From: Saccharina japonica
Lineage: Eukaryota; Sar; Phaeophyceae; Laminariales; Laminariaceae
Length of the DNA stretch: 64,000 nt
Direction: 5' to 3'
Assembly: GCA_008828725.1 (NCBI GenBank)
Contig: MEHQ01002101.1
Span: 1 to 64,000 of the forward strand
Of the stretch, positions 23,072-34,545 are shown piece by piece. Each line of letters begins with the position of its first letter. Position 1 is the first letter of the stretch. The notes beneath the pieces are model-generated. The model was not told where the DNA came from, ran no database searches, and worked only from the letters and a program-made list of their open reading frames with translations. Both the position numbers and the translations under genes were made by a program.

Positions 23072-23208
23072 TGTAGTATCTCTGTGTCGTAGTTTTGTGA
23101 CCACAGAACTGGTACCTTTTTAGGATGAAGAATCGGCACGGACACTGGGTGTGCTGGATGTCGACGGGTAGAAAGGAAGGTTTAATGTGAAGAACACACA
23201 CACACACC
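23072..23208 (+). mobile_element. Retroelement 3' end with CA-rich tail
   Basis: Contains TGTGACCACAGAACTGG, GGACACTGGGTGTGCTGGAT and GGTTTAATGTGAAGAACAC, followed by (AC)n. Near-identical to 59449-59575, which is inverted. Confidence 0.65.
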
Positions 23209-24257
23209 ACAGGTAGGTGTACATCATAGCAGAGTACTTGCCCGCTGTGTTGGCAAGCTGCAACCTATTCATTCATGTAGTCTACGTAGAGTCATTACGC
23301 ACCAGGTACTGCTGTACAACGGGGTCTGTAGCTGTAAGCTGTAGACAGCTCGCTATCATACTCGTATTATATGTATACCTGAACCTACCCTCGACGTTCG
23401 AACACAGCAGTACGCACTGCGTAAACGTACGTACTCGTGCGGTACACAAGGAAGGACGGTATACAACTACCGTACGTCTAGGTACACCGATCGTGTCATA
23501 TCGTATCGTACCTTACGACAAGAGGTGTTGGTGCAAACATGCACGCTTGGTGGCAAGGCCATGACGCAGAAAGCGGAAGCAGCAGAACCAGCCACTGCAA
23601 AAGAAAGCGCGAGCAAGCAAAGCGCCACGAGCATCGCCGAGAGGAGGGACAAGCCTTGCTGGCGCTGCCGGGGTCGCCTTCGCGCTGGCAAGGTGTTGCT
23701 CGACCCGTCCCGAGCGTTGCTGTGACCTAGATGCTCCAGCATCATGTTGAAATAGAACATACAACTTACGTTCAAGCCTGCAAAATCGCCTTGTTACAGC
23801 AGTTCTCCAGAAATTATGGTAGGGCAAAGAGAACCGTCTACAGGTCGTATCAAGATGCTCGTGAGGCGTCCCCTTGCCTCAGCCGCTGTCTGTATCTGCC
23901 TGTCTCTCTGGTGTCTGTCTCGTGGTGCGTCGTTTGGTCTCGAGGTGGGTATTTTGTCCCCTGGTGTGCAATGCCTACGAATCTACTGGAAACGAAGCAA
24001 AAACGCGGCGCAATTTTTTCAAAAATCCATTCGGCGCGGCATGCGCGCATGCACACTCCGGATTCCGCACACTCTCGGTACCAGTACTCTGTACTTTGCG
24101 CCCTAAACCCCGGATCCCAGAACCAGTTGAAAACTCAGGACAGTCAGCAGCCGATCTGCAGACTGCTGGGATAACGTTATGGCTGTCTTGAACAGCGGCC
24201 ATGTTTCATTCATATACCAGTACTGTCGTACATGAATACCATGGTAATATTAAGTTA

Positions 24258-24384
24258 TTTTGTTTGGGTTTTTCTCTGTTTCACAGTCTGTGACCACAGA
24301 ATTTGTATTCTCTAGGACTGGGAATCAGGACAGGCACTGGGTGTACTGATGTGGTTGAGTAGAAAGAACGGGTTTAATGTGAAG

Positions 24385-24433
<49 letters not shown>
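24258..24433 (+). mobile_element. Retroelement 3' end with (CAA)15-type tail
   Basis: Body CTGTGACCACAGAATTTG, CACTGGGTGTACTGATG, GGTTTAATGTGAAGAC, then an uninterrupted CAA tract (24386-24432). Closest to the 3664-3811 copy. Confidence 0.68.
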
Positions 24434-24434
<1 letters not shown>

Positions 24435-25709
24435 CGTCGATGATCGGTCGTGGATCGTCGAGCTCTACGGCCTGTCGACTGTACGACGATACCATACAGA
24501 TGTACGAGTATACATACATGTTGCTCGCGTAATATGGAGGCACAGCAGTATCATTACGAGTACGTAGTTGTGTTTTTAGTCTTCTTCGGGGGGGCCGAGG
24601 GTAGGTAAGCTCTACTGGACGGAGGGGGCGACAACGCTCCAAGTCTCTGAATATTTCGACGGTTTTACATTTTACATGCTGCGTGCAGTACGAGTGTTGT
24701 AGTTGTTGGGCCAAGGTTGGGCTTTCTTTTCCTAGACGGGGAAGCAACGGTTTCGATATGCTTGCGCCTTGACTCGCACTACGAAGTATATTTTCTTGCC
24801 CGTTCTGAAGCAGTGAGTGTTATATTCCTCAGCTGTAAGAATAATACGTCCTTCAGGATCCTGTCGTATGTATACTTGAAGCACCCACCACACCTAGATA
24901 TCAAAGACAGACACATCATGTTTTGGTCCTGTACAGTCAGTATACGATGGCCGCTGCACTCGGTAAATGATTAATTACCAGGCATGATGTGGACGAGAAT
25001 CAAAAGATATCCGCTATAGGCACGGTATGTATTTGCGATGACTCAGACAAGCATCGTCCAAGTACTAACTGTAGTGCATGTAGAGAGGATAACTATTGTT
25101 CCGCACTCGCTCGCTGTACATTCCTTGGTCTACGACACTACCCACAAAGTCAGGGTCTTGAGCTCAATTCTCGTCGATTTCATACTTGGGATTTTTGAGC
25201 GGGCGCGCTGGAGACATTGTGAATGGTTAAGATACTGCGCTCCGGGATGCCAGTAGGGCGTGGCGAGGGGTTATCCCCGGAGACCAATGCCAAACTCAGC
25301 AAGGATACTCGTACGTATACTTTGTAGGTGAGGAGGGACAACCTACTGGTCTAATACAGTAGCCTATTGAGTCAGCGCTGACCGAGTGGGGTAGTATAGG
25401 TAATCCCTTCCAACCAAAAATAAATGCAAAATGCAGTGTAGAGCTGTAGGGTATAGCTCTCGCTAGGAACTCGCACTGCTGGAGGGATATTTTGTAACTG
25501 TCGTCAAATGGCGCGCTGTAGGGCAGCGGCTAGATGCACCCCCCCTTCATGGATGTCTGTTCGCGTTCTGAGTCGGGTTGAATGTCAGGGGTAGGTAACA
25601 AAACCCAAGCGAGCAACAACGCAAAACATTTTAGTACCCTCCCCGGCCGCGCAACTACTGCACTTCGTATACCGATAGCGCCGGTACTGATATTGGGGGG
25701 GGGGGGGGG

Positions 25710-27032
25710 GGACACGTATGGCACCCCGGCCATGTGAAAAATTTCGAACAAGGAGTTTTTTGGGGGGTTTTCGATCCCATTTATTATCCTTGCCCTTCCA
25801 TCCTCTCTCCTCCCTAGTCGTAGCTCAGATCCGGGGTCACAAAGTAGGCTCCTCTCCCTTCTCCCCCTCTACGATTCTTGCCTTGCATCTTTATCGCGAG
25901 AAGACTTCAGGCTTTTCTTCCCTCGTCGACTCGCATCGAATTGTGCCTATACCCGCGGTACTATTAATAGGCGCTCTCAGCAGTTGATTCCGTTTTTTTT
26001 TTTTTTTGCAAATAAACTCAAAAGTTCGACCCACGTGAGATTCGAACTCCAGGCATCAACGTTTAGAAGCGTTCGAGGTTACCACTCTATACTATAGACC
26101 ATAGGGCGACCGACATAGTATACAAGGGAATGACGTGGGGTGTGGCGTGCATTCATGGGTGCAGCCGGAAGAACCCGAATACTCCAGAGACGTTGGAGAG
26201 TTTTACATTCGCGAATTTGGCCGAAAGACGGAGTGGAAAGGCCGCCAAATGTTCTTGTGCAGATTTCAGTATCTTCGAGGGAAACCCGGTGGCCGCCAGC
26301 AGGACCGACTTTGCTACATCATTCACTAATTTGGCCGAAAGACGGAGTGGAAAGGCCGCCAAATGTTCTTGTGCAGATTTCAGTATCTTCGAGGGAAACC
26401 CGGTGGCCGCCAGCAGGACCGACTTTGCTAAACATCCAAAGCTCATCAAGGAGGAGGACGACTCGATTCGGGCAGAACAAAGCACACGGTAAAGAAAATG
26501 TGGGGGGGTGTGAATACTGCGACCGTACAACCCAACTAGGGGTTCAAGGGAGGGCGTGAGAAAAAGGGATCGTACGAAAAATATCTGGCGGGTTTCGAAA
26601 CGTTCGCGTGGAAGGGTCGATTCATTGGTCCCGTTAAAACCGCCCCAAAGGCAGTCGCAGAAAAGGGTCGGTGTAATGGGTGGAGGTTGGTTGTAGAACT
26701 ATGGGAAGTTACCGAGAACTGTGCCTTTCGAGTTGTGTACGATATGCCACAAGCGGCCCGAGCCGATCGATGTTGGACTAGGATCGAGAACCGATCCACG
26801 CTACTGTTAGCCTGGTGCATGTTTCTCCTTTTGAAAGCCGCAAGGTGAGGTGGAGAACATAATCCATCTCGGCGGGGGGGAGGGGTCGTCCACGGCGACT
26901 CGTTATTATTGTTTTGTTTTCGTAATCCTGCCGTGCGGCAACGTGCGGCGCGGTGTGTGGCGCGAGTTTAACATTAACTAAATAAATACTTCGGTGCGGT
27001 GTGGTGCGGTTGTTTAACCAGTTAAATAAACC
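25710..27032 (+). repeat. Segment X, copy A, of the inverted-repeat complex
   Basis: 1323 bp, beginning after a poly-G run. In order: a tRNA-headed SINE in reverse (25773-26116), two 114-bp tandem units (26215-26430), and a tail reaching ATAAACC at 27032. It is repeated in reverse at 27833-29156 and, in part, forward at 29157-30457. The open frames of copies A and B translate identically, so the duplication is recent or homogenised. Confidence 0.9.
25773..26116 (-). mobile_element. tRNA-headed SINE (copy in segment X-A)
   Basis: On the minus strand the head GGTCGCCCTATGGTCTATAG ... GGAGTTCGAATCTC has tRNA-like A and B boxes for RNA polymerase III. An A-rich link and a body containing ACTTTGTGACCCCGGATCTG and ending ATAATAAATGGG follow. 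Anticodon pairing is broken, so it is not a working tRNA. The same body is at 28750-29095 and 58960-59276. Confidence 0.72.
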
Positions 27033-27832
27033 GAGAAAATTCCTAGCTCTTTCTCTAGCCTCTCCCTTCGATGGGACCTGTCGCACCTGTCCGAGCGTAT
27101 ACGTACTGTGCATAACTCTCTGCTTGCCTCTCGCTTTGGCTGGGCCTTTCGCATGTTACACGAGCGTATCCATAGCTCTTTGTTTTGCATCTCCTCGGTT
27201 CGACCTTTCGCATATGTTTGAGCCCGTACATCCATAGCCTTTTTGCTTGCCCCCCCCCCCTTCGGTTGGACCTTGCGCATCTGTCCGAGCATATACATGA
27301 ATATCCCTTTGGTCAGTCTCTCCCTTATATTGGATCTTGCGCTTGTATCGAGGCCCTGGTCTATTCTTAGCTCTCCGCATGAATCTGGTCTCGACTATTG
27401 GGTGCGCATTCAACGCGAAAACACACACACTCCCCTTTCTGCCCGCAGTCGGGAGGGATGATGCCACCGCTATTTTTTCGTTTGGCGTGTGGTTTCATGG
27501 ACCGAACCGACCCATTCGAATGGTTGGCAGGTGGTGCCATTGACACTAAACAGTGGAAATCCGCTCACACCGAAACATTGCCAGCACGGGAAACTAAAGT
27601 TAGCCCGGTCAAGCGTGCTCCCTGTGGTATCACGACGCTTTTTTATAGTTTTGGCTCGTAATTGCTCCACGAACCTAGTATGAGGTGTGATACCAAAATT
27701 TCTTCCGCAGATGAAGCACAGCCACCTGCGATATATGTCTCCAAGAAACTTAACAGGTATAAAAAACCAAGGTTTTATACAGAAGTGGCCTTTTTTTTCC
27801 CGTTTTGTGCGGTTTGGCGAGGTTAGATAACA
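27033..27832 (+). repeat. Segment Y, first orientation
   Basis: 800 bp between the two inverted X copies. It starts with four or five degenerate ~62-bp units (for example CCGAGCGTATACGTACTGTG..., then CATAGCTCTTTG...) and continues into a stretch ending GGTTAGATAACA. It occurs inverted at 30458-31260 with only scattered differences. Confidence 0.88.
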
Positions 27833-29156
27833 GGTTTATTTAACTGGTTAAACAACCGCACCACACCGCACCGAAGTATTTATTTAGTTAATGTTAAACT
27901 CGCGCCACACACCGCGCCGCACGTTGCCGCACGGCAGGATTACGAAAACAAAACAATAATAACGAGTCGCCGTGGACGACCCCTCCCCCCCGCCGAGATG
28001 GATTATGTTCTCCACCTCACCTTGCGGCTTTCAAAAGGAGAAACATGCACCAGGCTAACAGTAGCGTGGATCGGTTCTCGATCCTAGTCCAACATCGATC
28101 GGCTCGGGCCGCTTGTGGCATATCGTACACAACTCGAAAGGCACAGTTCTCGGTAACTTCCCATAGTTCTACAACCAACCTCCACCCATTACACCGACCC
28201 TTTTCTGCGACTGCCTTTGGGGCGGTTTTAACGGGACCAATGAATCGACCCTTCCACGCGAACGTTTCGAAACCCGCCAGATATTTTTCGTACGATCCCT
28301 TTTTCTCACGCCCTCCCTTGAACCCCTAGTTGGGTTGTACGGTCGCAGTATTCACACCCCCCCACATTTTCTTTACCGTGTGCTTTGTTCTGCCCGAATC
28401 GAGTCGTCCTCCTCCTTGATGAGCTTTGGATGTTTAGCAAAGTCGGTCCTGCTGGCGGCCACCGGGTTTCCCTCGAAGATACTGAAATCTGCACAAGAAC
28501 ATTTGGCGGCCTTTCCACTCCGTCTTTCGGCCAAATTAGTGAATGATGTAGCAAAGTCGGTCCTGCTGGCGGCCACCGGGTTTCCCTCGAAGATACTGAA
28601 ATCTGCACAAGAACATTTGGCGGCCTTTCCACTCCGTCTTTCGGCCAAATTCGCGAATGTAAAACTCTCCAACGTCTCTGGAGTATTCGGGTTCTTCCGG
28701 CTGCACCCATGAATGCACGCCACACCCCACGTCATTCCCTTGTATACTATGTCGGTCGCCCTATGGTCTATAGTATAGAGTGGTAACCTCGAACGCTTCT
28801 AAACGTTGATGCCTGGAGTTCGAATCTCACGTGGGTCGAACTTTTGAGTTTATTTGCAAAAAAAAAAAAAAACGGAATCAACTGCTGAGAGCGCCTATTA
28901 ATAGTACCGCGGGTATAGGCACAATTCGATGCGAGTCGACGAGGGAAGAAAAGCCTGAAGTCTTCTCGCGATAAAGATGCAAGGCAAGAATCGTAGAGGG
29001 GGAGAAGGGAGAGGAGCCTACTTTGTGACCCCGGATCTGAGCTACGACTAGGGAGGAGAGAGGATGGAAGGGCAAGGATAATAAATGGGATCGAAAACCC
29101 CCCAAAAAACTCCTTGTTCGAAATTTTTCACATGGCCGGGGTGCCATACGTGTCCC
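27833..29156 (-). repeat. Segment X, copy B (inverted)
   Basis: 1324 bp, the reverse complement of 25710-27032, including two 114-bp units and the SINE (28750-29095). It meets copy C head-on at 29156/29157. Confidence 0.9.
28750..29095 (+). mobile_element. tRNA-headed SINE (copy in segment X-B)
   Basis: Forward-strand copy in the inverted segment X-B, identical in layout to 25773-26116. Head at 28752-28840, body to 29095. Confidence 0.72.
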
Positions 29157-30457
29157 GGACCGACTTTGCTACATCATTCACTAATTTGGCCGAAAGACGG
29201 AGTGGAAAGGCCGCCAAATGTTCTTGTGCAGATTTCAGTATCTTCGAGGGAAACCCGGTGGCCGCCAGCAGGACCGACTTTGCTACATCATTCACTAATT
29301 TGGCCGAAAGACGGAGTGGAAAGGCCGCCAAATGTTCTTGTGCAGATTTCAGTATCTTCGAGGGAAACCCGGTGGCCGCCAGCAGGACCGACTTTGCTAC
29401 ATCATTCACTAATTTGGCCGAAAGACGGAGTGGAAAGGCCGCCAAATGTTCTTGTGCAGATTTCAGTATCTTCGAGGGAAACCCGGTGGCCGCCAGCAGG
29501 ACCGACTTTGCTACATCATTCACTAATTTGGCCGAAAGACGGAGTGGAAAGGCCGCCAAATGTTCTTGTGCAGATTTCAGTATCTTCGAGGGAAACCCGG
29601 TGGCCGCCAGCAGGACCGACTTTGCTACATCATTCACTAATTTGGCCGAAAGACGGAGTGGAAAGGCCGCCAAATGTTCTTGTGCAGATTTCAGTATCTT
29701 CGAGGGAAACCCGGTGGCCGCCAGCAGGACCGACTTTGCTACATCATTCACTAATTTGGCCGAAAGACGGAGTGGAAAGGCCGCCAAATGTTCTTGTGCA
29801 GATTTCAGTATCTTCGAGGGAAACCCGGTGGCCGCCAGCAGGACCGACTTTGCTAAACATCCAAAGCTCATCAAGGAGGAGGACGACTCGATTCGGGCAG
29901 AACAAAGCACACGGTAAAGAAAATGTGGGGGGGTGTGAATACTGCGACCGTACAACCCAACTAGGGGTTCAAGGGAGGGCGTGAGAAAAAGGGATCGTAC
30001 GAAAAATATCTGGCGGGTTTCGAAACGTTCGCGTGGAAGGGTCGATTCATTGGTCCCGTTAAAACCGCCCCAAAGGCAGTCGCAGAAAAGGGTCGGTGTA
30101 ATGGGTGGAGGTTGGTTGTAGAACTATGGGAAGTTACCGAGAACTGTGCCTTTCGAGTTGTGTACGATATGCCACAAGCGGCCCGAGCCGATCGATGTTG
30201 GACTAGGATCGAGAACCGATCCACGCTACTGTTAGCCTGGTGCATGTTTCTCCTTTTGAAAGCCGCAAGGTGAGGTGGAGAACATAATCCATCTCGGCGG
30301 GGGGGAGGGGTCGTCCACGGCGACTCGTTATTATTGTTTTGTTTTCGTAATCCTGCCGTGCGGCAACGTGCGGCGCGGTGTGTGGCGCGAGTTTAACATT
30401 AACTAAATAAATACTTCGGTGCGGTGTGGTGCGGTTGTTTAACCAGTTAAATAAACC
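29157..30457 (+). repeat. Segment X, copy C (expanded tandem array)
   Basis: It lacks the SINE part and begins inside a tandem unit, then carries six 114-bp units (to ~29850) and the same tail to ATAAACC at 30457. The array keeps open frames on both strands (up to 299 codons). On the plus strand one frame repeats a 38-residue block containing CSCADFSIFEGNPVAASRTD. Confidence 0.9.
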
Positions 30458-31260
30458 TGTTATCTAACCTCGCCAAACCGCACAAAACGGGAAAAAAAGG
30501 CCACTTCTGTATAAAACCTTGGTTTTTTATACCTGTTAAGTTTCTTGGAGACATATATCGCAGGTGGCTGTGCTTCATCTGCGGAAGAAATTTTGGTATC
30601 ACACCTCATACGTACTAGGTTCGTGGAGCAATTACGAGCCAAAACTATAAAAAAGCGTCGTGATACCACAGGGAGCACGCTTGACCGGGCTAACTTTAGT
30701 TTCCCGTGCTGGCAATGTTTCGGTGTGAGCGGATTTCCACTGATTAGTGTCAATGGCACCACCTGCCAACCATTTGAATGGGTCGGTTCGGTCCATGAAA
30801 CCACACGCCAAACGAAAAAATAGCGGTGGCATCATCCCTCCCGACTGCGGGCAGAAAGGGGAGTGTGTGTGTTTTCGCGTTGAATGCGCACCCAATAGTC
30901 GAGACCAGATTCATGCGGAGAGCTAAGAATAGACCAGGGCCTCGATACAAGCGCAAGATCCAATATAAGGGAGAGACTGACCAAAGGGATATTCATGCAT
31001 ATGCTCGGACAGATGCGCAAGGTCCAACCGAAGGGGGGGGGGGCAAGCAAAAAGGCTATGGATGTACGGGCTCAAACATATGCGAAAGGTCGAACCGAGG
31101 AGATGCAAAACAAAGAGCTATGGATACGCTCGTGTAACATTCGAAAGGCCCAGCCAAAGCGAGAGGCAAGCAGAGAGTTATGCACAGTACGTATACGCTC
31201 GGACAGGTGCGACAGGTCCCATCGAAGGGAGAGGCTAGAGAGAGAGCTAGGAATTTTCTC
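30458..31260 (-). repeat. Segment Y, second orientation
   Basis: Inverted copy of 27033-27832 with small differences (for example at the CACTGATTAGTGTC site near 30740). The degenerate ~62-bp units continue beyond 31260 to about 31320, suggesting this is the original locus and 27033 the truncated copy. Confidence 0.86.
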
Positions 31261-32140
31261 GGACAGGTGCAAAAGGTCTAATCGAAGCGAGCGAGAGAGG
31301 CAAGCAAAAGAGACGCTGGCGTTTCTGCTCTACGTAGACTGCAGTAGAAGTAGCTCGCAGTTGCGATTGCCCTTTTGTTTCATCTTGAACGTTGACCTAC
31401 TACTGTGTTGTATATGTTGTACACCGCGAGTATGGGTGTCAAAGCACCAGAGACAGGAGTCTGTTACAGGTTGAAAACTAAATGGAGCCGATAAGATAAA
31501 ATACCTTCATGTTGTAATTAATGTCATTGCAAGAAATGTGCCATCCGACAGCGGCGCATAGCACATACTTCAACCCAATAAATATAAGGAAAATCATCAT
31601 AGTTTCTTCCTTTCTTTTATCAGAGGTGCGTGCCGCGAAAGCAGACTTTGCAGCGCGCCCCGTCAGATGGCGTTTTTTCCAAAACGAAAAAAAACTGTGT
31701 GTGCCCTTAACCGCACCAAAAGCAACAAAAAAAAGTAAAACCGAAAAACCCCAACTCACCACCCCGTCCCACTGAAATACAAAAAAAAAACTCACTACCT
31801 ATTGACTGCACCGCGCCGTATTCCATGACTTTCAGACACAAAAATCGGCACAGCCACATGCACCGTACGTTTCTCGCCGAACAACTAAATATTCGCACTG
31901 CACCGCCGTGTAGCGCTTTTACGATTAACTATGCAACAGAAAAATCTGCACCACGATGCACCATGTACCGTGCGGTTATCGAAATATGCAAGAACCTATA
32001 TATACCCGCACCGTGAAAAATGCTGCAAACATAACAAGCCCTTCGAACCGTCGTGCATCTATCGGTGGAGACGTGATAATTGCGTTGCAGTGGTACACGA
32101 GTGTACATGTAAAATATGTACATAAACATAGAGAACACTG

Positions 32141-32635
32141 GTGCTCTCGACGACAGGCCGATGGAACTATTGCGCTAGGAAACGGGGAAATCGCGGGTCG
32201 CTACGTTGCTCACTCGACATGCCCGTACCATCCCTGCAGAAAGATATGGCGGGTGAGCGATCCCGATCCCGATCCCGATCCCGATCCCGATCCCGATCCC
32301 GATCCCGATCCTGTGCGATCATCGTAGCCTCCCGACCCCCCGAGGCTTGCTCCTCGTCCTCTTCCTGTTCGTCCGGCACCGAGTACGAAGACGTCGCACT
32401 CCTTCCTTCGACGATCGATCGCGTTTCGAGGTACCTTCAACCCTCCTCGTTTCCACACCCACCCCCCCCCTCTCCCGCGGCTCAACAACCCATCCATGTG
32501 CTGATTGATAGTAACGCGCATACACCGCGTTACTCAATTCCAGGCAAGATCTGTGACTATTGGGCTCGTCCAGAGGAAAGCTTTGGTCACGGGATAAAAA
32601 TCCTCCTACGAATTAAGCTGGAGCTGGAAAAGTAA
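32141..32635 (+). CDS. Doubtful 164-codon reading frame over a GATCCC repeat
   Basis: An open frame runs through nine or so GATCCC units (32260-32311), giving an Arg-Ser dipeptide run like SR splicing factors. It then passes a Ser/Pro-rich stretch and ends KILLRIKLELEK. The minus strand reads the same repeat as Asp-Arg or Gly-Ser and is also open. No neighbouring exon, known domain or convincing start was found, so the repeat alone may account for the openness. Confidence 0.15.
   Translation: MLSTTGRWNYCARKRGNRGSLRCSLDMPVPSLQKDMAGERSRSRSRSRSRSRSRSRSCAIIVASRPPEACSSSSSCSSGTEYEDVALLPSTIDRVSRYLQPSSFPHPPPPSPAAQQPIHVLIDSNAHTPRYSIPGKICDYWARPEESFGHGIKILLRIKLELEK
32260..32311 (+). repeat. (GATCCC)n microsatellite
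   Basis: Eight to nine units of the 6-mer; open in all frames. Confidence 0.9.
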
Positions 32636-33273
32636 AGTGATGATACTAAAAGAAGAAAAAAAAACAAAGAAGAAGAAGAAGAAGCCAGAAGGACTCGATA
32701 CTCAATAATCGATGCCTGAGGCACGTTGGGAGTGGTGCAACCTCAGTTGTCTATCAGGGCCCTTTACTTTAGTACTTTAGCGGAGTTTCTTCTGCATCTC
32801 ATAAAAAGAACCGACTACCCTGGAGGATAAATAGAAAAAATCCCAATTTCCTACAGCAAGCACAACGGGTACAGATAGCATTCCAAAATTCCAACGGTAA
32901 GGTACGTATGCCTTCTGAGACCTACCAGGTATGCCTTATTGGGTAGTATGCTAATACTCATTAACAGCCAGTCATAAATATTTTGGCGAAAAAAAGTGCT
33001 ATAAGGCATGCCCTTTCGTGGCAGGCGTCAATGTGTGCTCATCACATTACAAGTCGTATTTACTGCCCCCGTGTTTACCTCAATTTTACAGACTGGCCAC
33101 AAGGGGACTCTCGCAGTCTCAACAAAAACGCGTGCTTGAGAAAACAAAAAAACTGATCGTAGGGCGTACGCTAAATCGTGTTTTACACCATGTTCTAGAC
33201 AATGTGTCAAAGGAACGAACGAACGCGCCACTCAACAATGTGCCGGTAAGGTGTACCGCATACCACCCGGGGG

Positions 33274-33480
33274 TGATAACTTAACACACCCCCTCGGACA
33301 GACTTCGAAGCTGATTTTCTCTACAGCGGGGAGAGTGTAAGCGCCGAAAGACGCGTCTGTGGACATATCTCGACGAGATCTCCCGCCATGAGCCACCATC
33401 TTCGTTGGGTTCGCCCCCCCTCCCCTCTAGTTTCGGAGAAAACCGGCTCTGAAATTCATCCAAGGGGGTGTGTTATCTTA
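33274..33480. mobile_element. Element with TAACACACCCCCT inverted ends
   Basis: Ends TGATAACTTAACACACCCCC and GGGGGTGTGTTATCTTACCA. Internal GCGCCGAAAGACGCG matches the 6178-6641 copy in reverse, so the two are relatives. Confidence 0.55.
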
Positions 33481-33808
33481 CCACCTTGATTACATTATGC
33501 GGTACTGTTACCGCGCTCCATTTAGGGCCTGCCTTTGCCACAAGGACGCCGCTACTCAACAATGTATGTGCCGATAAGGAGTATCATTCTGTCAGCTCGA
33601 TTTTTCAAACCTGCCACACAATGGCCACGCTACGTACTGAACGGAATGCCCCGAGATACCGAATATCCGTGAGGGATGCACCACTCGTTGCGGACCTGCA
33701 TGTATGTACGCGCTGCTTGTCAACGATGTACTGTCACGACCAAGGCGTACCGTGTTTGCGTCACGCCCTTATCACACCCTTTAAGACTTGCCAAGCAAGC
33801 CCCCCCCG

Positions 33809-33810
<2 letters not shown>

Positions 33811-33873
<63 letters not shown>
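33811..33873 (+). repeat. (CTG)n microsatellite
   Basis: Twenty-one uninterrupted CTG units in an A-rich to GC-rich context. A shorter (CTG)9 is at 13599-13626. No gene shown to include them. Confidence 0.9.
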
Positions 33874-33875
<2 letters not shown>

Positions 33876-33925
33876 GTTGTCTCGGACGACGCCTAGGACG
33901 TTGGAACACTAACACCCGCATTCCG

Positions 33926-34096
33926 TCAATCGGGTTCGTCGCTTTCATCCACCAGTGCCACTAGTCGCTTACAGCAGAATTTTCTGAAAGACCACTTACA
34001 ACACCTGATAAGCAACTGTGCACACGTACAGAGCGTCGTAAGAATAATGACAAAGTAAATTATACCCTGGTAGAACCCAATATGTGACCACGTGCC
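33926..34096 (-). CDS. Possible small membrane peptide (weak)
   Basis: An ATG on the minus strand near 34099 opens a frame of about 57 codons with one hydrophobic stretch (IIYFVIILTTLCTCAQLLI), a Cys/Lys-rich segment and an acidic end (VDESDEPD). There is no splice or family support. It lies beside tRNA-like repeat pieces and may be non-coding. Confidence 0.15.
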   Translation of the reverse strand, partial: GTWSHIGFYQGIIYFVIILTTLCTCAQLLIRCCKWSFRKFCCKRLVALVDESDEPD

Positions 34097-34227
34097 CATA
34101 GCTTGATAGGGTCCGAGCCCGGTCTCGCGAAGGAGCGCACCAGCCCCCTCCTGAAGCTGCACATGGTTTAAGCCGGGGATCACGCGAAAGGACAACGACG
34201 ACAACGAACGGTGTTATAAGGATTACC

Positions 34228-34545
34228 CTGGGCTGAGTGGTCGATCGATATTTTACCCCTATAGCTCAGCAAATAGCACCTTCACAATTTACGTCGTCGA
34301 GGACACGAGTTCGAAACTCACTTCGGACGTTTCTTTTATGGGAATGCTTGCGCGTGCGCCCCTAAAACCGTATCTCCCTGGCTCCCCAGGTATTGAAACG
34401 AAGCGGGTAGGTCAACGTACGACCGTATACCGTTACGAACCAAAGATCCCGCCGTTCAGAGATGGGGGGGGGGGGTATAAGGATTACCCTGGGCTGGATA
34501 ATCAATCGATTTATGTACCCTTATATGTGGTAGCTCAGTAGGTAA
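34228..34545 (+). mobile_element. Two tRNA-like repeat pieces
   Basis: Two copies of TATAAGGATTACCCTGGGCT (34214 and 34477) each lead into a pol III A-box-like sequence (TATAGCTCAGCAAATAGC; GGTAGCTCAGTAGGTAATG). Only the first has a B box (GAGTTCGAAACTC at ~34309). They look like SINE heads of another family. Confidence 0.5.

Larger units (their letters stand above)
31261..33273. other. Intergenic, no supported gene
   Basis: Tail of the Y-type units to ~31325, then unique sequence with the GATCCC repeat, an AAGAAG tract (32650-32685) and palindromic TACCTGGTA-like words. Only the doubtful frame at 32141-32635 was noted. Confidence 0.5.

Noticed and set aside
23561..23725. Plus-strand start exon (MTQKAEAAEP...) and an overlapping minus-strand exon (QQRSGRVEQH...)
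   Set aside because: Both strands are open and plausible and neither could be chained to neighbours, so no call is made.
23816..24106. Small secreted protein (MLVRRPLASAAVCICLSLWC)
   Set aside because: Hydrophobic start only; no Kozak, splice or family support, and the downstream sequence looks non-coding.
26015..26105. A functional tRNA gene on the minus strand
   Set aside because: A and B boxes are visible but the anticodon and T stems do not pair fully, and the sequence continues into a repeated body: a SINE head.
29085..29984. 299-codon frame as a firm protein-coding gene
   Set aside because: The 114-bp repeat is open in several frames on both strands, so openness carries little weight. 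Reported as a repeat and a finding instead.
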